Below are positions 57,011 through 64,000 of a DNA stretch of 64,000 nucleotides, one piece after another. Positions within the stretch are counted from its first letter, which is position 1; every line of letters starts with the position of its first letter. The notes below the pieces were generated by a model. That model did not search any database. It was not told where the DNA came from and saw only the letters and a program-made list of their open reading frames with translations. The DNA comes from Cunninghamella blakesleeana. Its lineage: Eukaryota > Mucoromycota > Mucoromycetes > Mucorales > Cunninghamellaceae. Location: assembly GCA_017871115.1 (NCBI GenBank), contig JAFCIZ010000003.1, positions 559,001 through 623,000 on the forward strand, given 5' to 3'. Position numbers and translations under genes: made by a program.

Positions 57011-58356
57011 TGATTTTCTTTATTGATTGTAAATATTATGATTATTATGATTATTATTTAAAAAAAAAACCAATTAGCAAAAATAAGGAAAGAAAGAAAA
57101 AAAAGGAAAAGGGAGTGAAAAAATAAAAAAAGAATAAAAAAAGAATACCCTTTTTATATGTCAATATTGCATTAAATATACTCATCCATTTAAAAGTCAG
57201 TTTTACACTTAAATTACGTTAAGTTTGTAGTGATTGCGCAATTACTATTTAAACTTTTGAGTCATTCTAATTATCTAATCTAAATTTATATTTTTTTATA
57301 TCTATTATTTTACTTTATTTTCCTCTATTCAAAGATAACATTTATAAATTATTATTCTACGTATTTATACAATTGTTAAAACATATATAATAACGACAAT
57401 ATAAAAGAGTAATTGATAATATTTTAAGTTTTTTTTTCCAATTAAGGTCCGTAAAATCGGACCTCCAAGAATAACTTTAAAAAAAAAAATTGAACAAATC
57501 ATTGATAACTAAAAAAAAAATATTTAGAAAAGATTTTTTTATTATTATTGAATGATCATTCTTCATGTATTTATATTAACATAATTATAATAAAAGCTAT
57601 GTGTGTAAATTTAAGCAATGCATCATTTTTTATTTACCAACCATTTTAGTCCTTTTTTTTACTATTCTTGGAAACTTTTTTTTTTTAAAAAAAAAGCATG
57701 GTAGTATATTTCTTTTTATATACGTAGATATATGTAAAATTCATTTATTTAATTGTTCCAGGTATTTATTTTTTGCTATTATTATTATATATAATATTAT
57801 TAAGAGAAATATGGTTTTATATATATATATATATATAATTCGGACCATAAATATTACCCTTTCTATTAGATTTTCATTTCTCTTAGATCCTTCCTTTTTC
57901 AAATAATCTCAGTGTGTTTTTGTAATCATATGAAGCTATACGTGTGAATCATGGTAATTTTTATTATTATTGTTACTCAAATCAAAAAGTAAAATAAAAA
58001 TTAAATGTAATATTATAACATAATTTAATGATTGAATAATGTTTTATTTTGGATTTTTTTATATTCAAAATCTCTAAATATAAATACATCACTAGATAGT
58101 AAACATGAATGTATTATGATGTACTTGGTGTCACTATTCGTATTAGCTCTTTTCCTATTATCAATGATAGTATATATATAATCATTATACATATTTATTT
58201 ATTTATTAATATGTTTAAAACTGTGTTATTAAGTTACTTTTAGAATCTATTTTGTTATTTATATTTGGTGCTAAAGATATGTATAGTTTTTTCTTATAAT
58301 TTAAGTCTTTTATTAATTTTTTTCTGTGCGAAAAATCAAGCAACTTTTTTATTTTT
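57011..58356. other. Intergenic region upstream of MFS copy A
   Basis: This holds the promoter of copy A and the 3' flank of copy B. Several stretches (near 57180-57210, 57440-57475 and 57615-57680) can be matched, imperfectly, to DNA at similar distances upstream of copy B, showing that the duplication included promoter DNA. An open frame at 57601-57906 lies in this shared upstream DNA, is not conserved as protein in copy B and is not supported. Confidence 0.55.
57445..57464. promoter_or_regulatory. Palindromic upstream element of MFS copy A
   Basis: A perfect 7-bp inverted repeat, AGGTCCG then TAAAAT then CGGACCT, lies about 435 bp before the copy A start. The CGG...CCG-type half-sites recall binding sites of fungal zinc-cluster regulators, although the orientation and spacing here match no specific factor I know. 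A degraded counterpart lies at the same distance before copy B. Confidence 0.4.
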
Positions 58357-58753
58357 TTATTTTGATGAAAGAGATTTAGTACGTAAATCACAATTCTTCA
58401 TCATCAATGTAACACTAAAACAAAGAATAGATGCGATAATAGCATAAATAATGGTACTATGAATAGCATCTTCTAGAGCCTTGATAACAATGACTTGGAT
58501 CTCAGGTGATAATGTTCTTACTTTGGTAATAGAGGTTCGTGCAAATTCTATAATATCGTTTGCCTCGGGTCCTTTAATGTTTTCGATTAAATTATCTTTT
58601 AATTTTGCTTGTAAAATACCAGCCGAGATGGCACCTCCTAATAACCAACCTGAAGAGCGACATAAAAAGATCATTGATGTAGCTGCTGCATTATCTATTT
58701 AAATATATAATAATATTAGTAAAAATAAAATTTGAATTGATAAGAATAATTTC

Positions 58754-58789
<36 letters not shown>

Positions 58790-59180
58790 ATAACCATTAT
58801 GCTTTAGATATTTTTTTTAGACTTATTTCTTTTACCTTTTTGGTCTATATCCGCAACTAGAGCAACCATTGTAGCTACAAATACTGCACCAAAAGTATAG
58901 CCTTCAATATTTACGGTAGTAAAATAAAACCATAAAGATGAAGTTTCAGATTGCCAAAAGTAAGACCATATATTTGAAAGTACATTGAATGCCATCAGGA
59001 TAATAATATATTTATAATATTTCCCTTGCCATCCTAAATAACGACCAGACATTAAACATCCCATAGCTACCATACAAGCTCTTGGACCTACCCATAATCC
59101 AGCATAAGAAGGTGCATACCCAAGTACTCCCTATAAATAAACAATAAGAATTAACATTATAAAAGTTAATAAAACATATC

Positions 59181-59214
<34 letters not shown>

Positions 59215-60811
59215 TTTTTTTTTTATAAATTTACCGTAAAATATTGAGGAATAGCATAAATCAAAGCCATGGTTGAATTACATAAAAAGAAATTATTTAA
59301 ACAAACAGCTACACAGTTCCGATTTTTTAATAATTTTCGAGATACTAAAGGATGTTCAGCCCATTTCATTTCATAAATACCAAACAAAATAAAAAAAGAA
59401 GGAGAAAGAACTAATAAGGTAATAATCAAAGGATCAGACCAAGGTCGTGTATTTCCACCGAATGAAGCAGCTACTATAAATGATATATTAGCCATAAATA
59501 ATATAAGTGCGCCCCAATAATCAACGAGTTTCCATTTGGCTTTTAAAACCTTTTCGTAATAAAATTCCTTCTCTTTTGTTAAATTATAATCTTTTAACCG
59601 ATATACATAGACATATAATATAAACAAACAAGGTGGAATATTTACATAGAAACAATGACGCCAACCAAAAAAATCATTAATCAATCCTAAAATGATAATA
59701 ATGATAATAAGATCAATATGTTATTTAATATAAATACCTATTTATTGATATCATTTTATTTATAAATATAATATATATTCTATTTTACCTCCTAAAGGTG
59801 CACCAATTATAGTTCCTAAAGTTTGTGACATAATGATATATGATTGATACTGACCTCTTTTTTGCATAGGTATTAAATCATGGATAAGAATAGAAGATAA
59901 AGAAAATAGACCACCTATTAAATATATTATCATTAAAAAAAATATCATTCTAATATTAGACATAACTTTTTATATAAAAATAACATGGTTTTGTACTTAC
60001 CACCGCCTACACCTGAAATTCCACGAGCAATTCCTAATTGTGAAATCGACTGAGCAGCGCCACAAGCAAATGAACCAACAAGGAAAAAGCAGAGAATATA
60101 TACTAATACTGTTTTTCTTCCAAATATATCACTTAATTTTGCATCTAAATATCAAAGAAAATAAAATAAATATATATATATAAATAATAATGGTAAGAAT
60201 GAGTACCCTAATTTTTTTTTTTTTTTTTTTTTTTTAGATCTCGCTCTTTATAAGTTTTTATTTAAATATAAACATACACATCGGTTGTAAGGCAGAAGAT
60301 ACTAATAAATAAGAAGTAATGACCCATACTGAAAGGTTGGAGCTATATGTATTTTTTTCAATAAATATATAAAAAGGAAATAGTTTAGAAAAAGGGAAAG
60401 AGGGATACAGATAAAAATCGATTTCCCCCTTTTTAAAATAAAATATTGATCTACCTTTCAAATTCAGTCCCGATGACATTATATATTGTTGCTACAATAG
60501 AAGTATCAAGTGCAGCTAAAAATGAGCCAATACATAAACTATAAAATCAATAAACTTATAAAGTTAATGATAGTACGCTTTTTAATTATCATTTTTAATT
60601 TTTATTTTCTTATTTACCAAAGAGTTAAGAGCGGTAAAGAAATATCACCCAATTTGTTATTAATTTCTTCGGTATAATGATGATCAATGTCATTATTAAT
60701 TCTATTTTCTTGAATTCCAATTAATTTATTATTATTTTGATTGAACTGGATGGTATAATATATTGAGCTGGATGATTTTTTAGTTAATAATCTATCCTGT
60801 TCTGTAGCCAT
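58357..60811 (-). CDS. MFS transporter, tandem copy B (DHA2-like)
   Basis: Eight exons (60811-60618, 60538-60455, 60342-60278, 60144-60001, 59914-59789, 59686-59235, 59130-58836, 58694-58357) encode 565 residues, with every intron at the same place and phase as in copy A. Landmarks are LAALDTSIVATIYNVIG, MYAKLSDIFGRK, GGLFSLSSILIHDLIP, MSQTLGTIIGAPLGG and WRHCFYVNIPPC. The N-terminal 60 residues differ clearly from copy A (MATEQDRLLTKKSSS), whereas two blocks in the last exon and one in exon 6 are identical at DNA level. The protein is intact, so both copies are probably active. Relaxed or shifted substrate range after duplication is possible but cannot be read from sequence. Confidence 0.88.
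58755..58788. repeat. Homopolymer T tract (34 bases) in the last intron of MFS copy B
   Basis: An uninterrupted T run within the 58695-58835 intron (reads as poly-A in the transcript). The matching intron of copy A has only short tracts. Confidence 0.8.
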
Positions 60812-63220
60812 TGGTTATTTATTATTATAATGGGTATTGTTATTATTAGATTATATGTATATATATAGGTATATATATAGGATCATAAATATAGGTATCA
60901 ATTGGTATGCTATATGTATATATATAAAAGAAAGCAGAAAAATAATAAAAAAAATGGAAAAAATAAGGAAAAGAAAAAGAAAAAAGGAGACAGAAAATAA
61001 AACTAAAGCACTTTATACATATATATTATCCCATAAAATATACGATTCATTTTAAAAAGTTAATTTTTACACTAATTATTTAATCTAAATATATATATTT
61101 TTATACATAAAAAAATATATTACTATTGAAAAATATCGTTTTTGTATAATCATTCAAATTGATAAGACATTTATAAAACTGCATTTTTATAAAAATGAAC
61201 TATACCATTTATATTGTATATTTTTTAAAAAGAAGGTTCGTAAAAATTGGGACATGCATGATTAGCTTTTTTGAAAAAAAATTGTGCAGATCAACATATA
61301 ATGGTCGGTCATTATATATTCATATTAATATTTAAATTCTGTTAAATTTATAAATATAGAATTAAATAATGCACAATTTTATTTACCACATATTTCCGTC
61401 CCTTTTTTCTTTTCTAATCTTGGAAATTAGAAAAAAAAAAATAGATCGTCAAGTTTTTTTATATATAAATATAGAAATAATCCATTTCTTATTCTAATTA
61501 TGATTTAAAATCATTAAAACAATATTATCTAGAAAAATTTAGATACATATATATATATATAATTTAACTTAGTAGAATTACTCTTTAATTTTTTTATTTC
61601 ATTCTAAATTAGTCGTAATTATATGAAAATAAATGCATGGTTCATGTTATTTATTATTATTATTATTTATTACTCGATAAAAAAAAATTAAACGTAATAG
61701 GATGAAAAACAATCATCAAAAATTAATTTGGTAATCTATTGATCGAATTTTTTATTTCCCCATCAAAAATCTCTATATATAGATTATAAGCAAATATATC
61801 TTTTTTTTTATATATATTTATTTACTTTTTAATAATGTCATAAATGATATTGGGATATAATAATTAATACACATCATACATATTTATTAATTAATTTATA
61901 ATAGGAATATTGATCATTACGTAGGAAGGAACTCTATGTTATTAATTATTTTATTTCCGCATTTGTTAACGAATATTATCATTAAAGATATAAGTATTTT
62001 TATATTTTTTAGTTACGCTGAAGTATAGCTTAAGCGATTCAATGTGTTCTATATCGAGAATTTTTTTTTTAATCTGTTGCTATGATATCGAAGTTGAATT
62101 TAAAATTAAATCATTTTACATTCGTATAAATATTTTTATTTTATTATTGTTATTATTTTATTCAAATAAGAAATATGTATTTTGATTTAATAATAATAAT
62201 AAAAAAATTACTGTTCCTATACACAATGTATTGTATTGAACTTTTATTTATTTATTTTTATCCTTATTATTTATTATTTGTATTTTTATATTAGGTTTTT
62301 CTATTTGTATAATATGTATTTATTGGGTTATTTTTTCTCTTTTTCATCTTTAGATGCTATATTTCGAATATCAATTTTAAATATTAACTTGTTATTTAAT
62401 TTCATTATTTAACTAGTGCATTATTATAAAGTACGTAAAGAATAATAAAAAGCGAAAAAAAAAAGTTGTGGAATATTAAAAAATTATTTCAAGTAAACTT
62501 ATTACTCTGTACTAATAACCGCAGTAAAATTCTTTCCTAAGGCCATTGTTTGATTTTTCATAAAAAAAAAAAAAAAGAAAAAAGAAATGAATGCTTTGAA
62601 AAAAAACTAGTTAGTTTTTTTAAAAGGAAAATGGAACGAATAAACTATGATATATTTATTTTTTTTTAATCAATATTTTTTAAAAACTTGAAATTTCAAG
62701 ATAGTATTTAAAAAAAGCTCATATTTTTCTCAAAGTATTTAAGAATTATTATACTAAAAAGAAAAAGAAAAAGCCTTAAAAATTATAAAAAGTGATACCA
62801 GAATAATGTTTAATTATGATATACCCATACCTCCAATACTTTAATTTATTTACGTAAAAATAAAAGTAACCTTACACATGAAAAGTGTGATTTTTTTTTT
62901 TAGTTTATAGTTTTAACCTATTTAAGTGATTTTGTACAATTCATTTAAATATGTATATTATGAGTAATGTGAATCACAGATGATAAATTTATTATAATAT
63001 AATAGAATAATATATGCTTATATTAAAAAAAAGTAGAAAAAAATACTTAAACGAAAATTAAAAAAAAATGAAAATAAAAAAGTAATTATATAAAAAAAAG
63101 TCATTAAATAGTACAACAATAATAATAATAAAATAGTAGAGTATGTATATATATATATATAAATAAAATATTAATAGGGTTATATGTTTAAAAAATAAAA
63201 AAAAAATAAAGATAATAATT
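60812..63220. other. Long intergenic region upstream of MFS copy B
   Basis: About 2.4 kb. The first 600 bp contain the duplicated promoter segment shared with copy A, including the degraded element at about 61233-61252. The remainder is AT-rich with no recognisable gene, RNA or repeat family; a short Lys-rich frame at 60837-61055 is not supported. Confidence 0.5.
61233..61252. promoter_or_regulatory. Degraded counterpart of the copy A palindrome
   Basis: The stretch GGTTCGTAAAAATTGGGAC aligns with AGGTCCG-TAAAAT-CGGACCT upstream of copy A, at nearly the same distance (about 430 bp) from the start codon. The inverted symmetry is lost here, so if the palindrome is a binding site in copy A, copy B may have escaped that control. 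Confidence 0.35.
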
Positions 63221-64000
63221 TTAAAAACTTAAATGACTTTGAGATGAACGCGATTTCACATCAAAATCACTTTTATCACAAGAGGCATAAATATCACTAT
63301 CGGTATCATTTCTTGGTAATGTATTCTTCTTACTATTGTTATTATTATTGTATTCATATTGATATTGTAAATAAGCACTATCCACTAAAGGGATCCCAGA
63401 GCTATTAATTAATACGCCAGTATGATCTACATCGGCGGCAAACATTTGTTTCGTTAAAGTCCCGTTTAATTTTTGACTAGCATCTTGTTTTATAAAAGGA
63501 TCAAAAGCACTCATACTTAATGTTGGAGCTACATGATATTGAGAAGAAGATTTTAAGGTGGTGGTAGTAGAATAATGTTTTGATACATTTAAATCATCCA
63601 AATTGGTAGTATTAGTAGAGGTTATATCGGAACTGAATAAGGCAGATTGATCAAATGTATGATCTTCAAAGTAATTGGATTGTAATTGTGGTTGGTTGAA
63701 GGTGGAGGTCATAGTAGGTGTTGATTGCAATTGACTCTTTGTATTGCTGATACTGTTTACCTTATTATTCTTATTATAACCCTGAACCTTATTGATATTA
63801 CCAGAAGTAGTAGAATTAGAAAACATATTTAATGGATTACTACGGCTGGTTTTATCAGAAGAAGATCCTTTTATACCCAAATCTGTATTTTCGCCTAATT
63901 TTGGATTCACAATCAATGCAATTTCACCAATCAAGGTAGCTAAAGGTGCCCAAAAATTCCATATGGCTGCCATTGCAATACTACCAACACTATTTTGCGT
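63221..64000 (-). CDS. C-terminal part of an unrecognised, probable membrane protein (5' end outside window)
   Basis: The frame is open from the window edge to a stop at 63221-63223, giving at least 259 residues; an internal Met at 63973 need not be the start. The first visible residues (SIAMAAIWNFWAPLATLIGE, then IALIVNP) form one hydrophobic segment, compatible with a last transmembrane helix. The remaining 220 residues are polar and disordered, rich in Ser, Thr, Asn and Gln, with possible phosphorylation clusters, and end in SRSSQSHLSF. This layout, a final helix plus a long polar cytosolic tail, fits a receptor or transporter C-terminus, but no family signature was recognised. The tail is codon- and composition-like the other genes here. 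Confidence 0.6.
   Translation of the reverse strand, partial: TQNSVGSIAMAAIWNFWAPLATLIGEIALIVNPKLGENTDLGIKGSSSDKTSRSNPLNMFSNSTTSGNINKVQGYNKNNKVNSISNTKSQLQSTPTMTSTFNQPQLQSNYFEDHTFDQSALFSSDITSTNTTNLDDLNVSKHYSTTTTLKSSSQYHVAPTLSMSAFDPFIKQDASQKLNGTLTKQMFAADVDHTGVLINSSGIPLVDSAYLQYQYEYNNNNNSKKNTLPRNDTDSDIYASCDKSDFDVKSRSSQSHLSF

Noticed and set aside
57601..57906. 101-codon plus-strand frame upstream of MFS copy A
   Set aside because: It lies in duplicated promoter DNA, is not conserved as protein upstream of copy B, and its hydrophobicity comes from T-rich sequence.

Overview
The window is nuclear DNA from a fungus, most likely an early-diverging lineage such as Mucoromycota (Mucorales-like). This is inferred from strongly AT-rich non-coding DNA full of homopolymers and TA/AAT/AAAAT microsatellites, many short introns (about 50-250 nt, GTAAGT/GTAAAT donors, TAG/CAG acceptors), and typically fungal families: Gpr1/Fun34/YaaH transporter, Bmt5, Scn1-type TatD protein, DUF3020 protein, and a vezatin/Inp2-like protein. 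No rRNA, tRNA, CRISPR array or transposon could be recognised. Exon boundaries were built by hand from frame continuity and splice signals; every multi-exon model below closes in frame except the 5' end of the EF-2-like gene.

Layout. 1.3-2.8 kb (+): complex I assembly factor NDUFAF6-like. 5.0-7.0 kb (+): GATA-like plus PHD zinc-finger protein. 8.8-15.1 kb (-): large kinesin-4-type motor. 16.0-17.1 kb (-): Bmt5-like rRNA methyltransferase. 17.3-23.0 kb (-): 21-exon tubulin cofactor D. 23.3-25.9 kb (-): vezatin/Inp2-like membrane protein. 26.7-27.4 kb (-): small DUF3020 protein. 28.2-29.7 kb (+): Sec14-like lipid-transfer protein. 30.0-32.0 kb (+): type II membrane glycosyltransferase-like protein. 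33.8-34.6 kb (+): acetate/ammonium transporter family. 36.8-39.4 kb (+): V-ATPase subunit B. 39.9-42.2 kb (+): a protein with ten tandem tau/MAP2-type microtubule-binding repeats. 42.7-43.8 kb (-): Scn1/TatD-like hydrolase. 44.2-45.9 kb (-): secreted aspartic protease. 48.9-52.5 kb (-): divergent elongation factor 2 paralogue. 53.2-53.9 kb (-): decayed LRR-like gene. 54.5-57.0 and 58.4-60.8 kb (-): tandemly duplicated MFS transporters. 63.2 kb to the window end (-): C-terminal part of an unrecognised, Ser/Thr/Asn-rich probable membrane protein.

Two loci stand out. The tau/MAP2-like gene has a repeat core and a C-terminal cap closely resembling the animal MAP2/tau/MAP4 family, and every full repeat keeps the KxGS motif. 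The EF-2-like gene retains long open exons but lacks most of the switch I segment and has Arg where eEF2 carries the diphthamide histidine. Kinesin-4, tubulin cofactor D and the tau-like protein all act on tubulin or microtubules, so the window is rich in microtubule genes, although nothing shows that they are co-regulated. The MFS pair is a duplication of about 3.8 kb that includes upstream DNA, with blocks of complete identity suggesting gene conversion.
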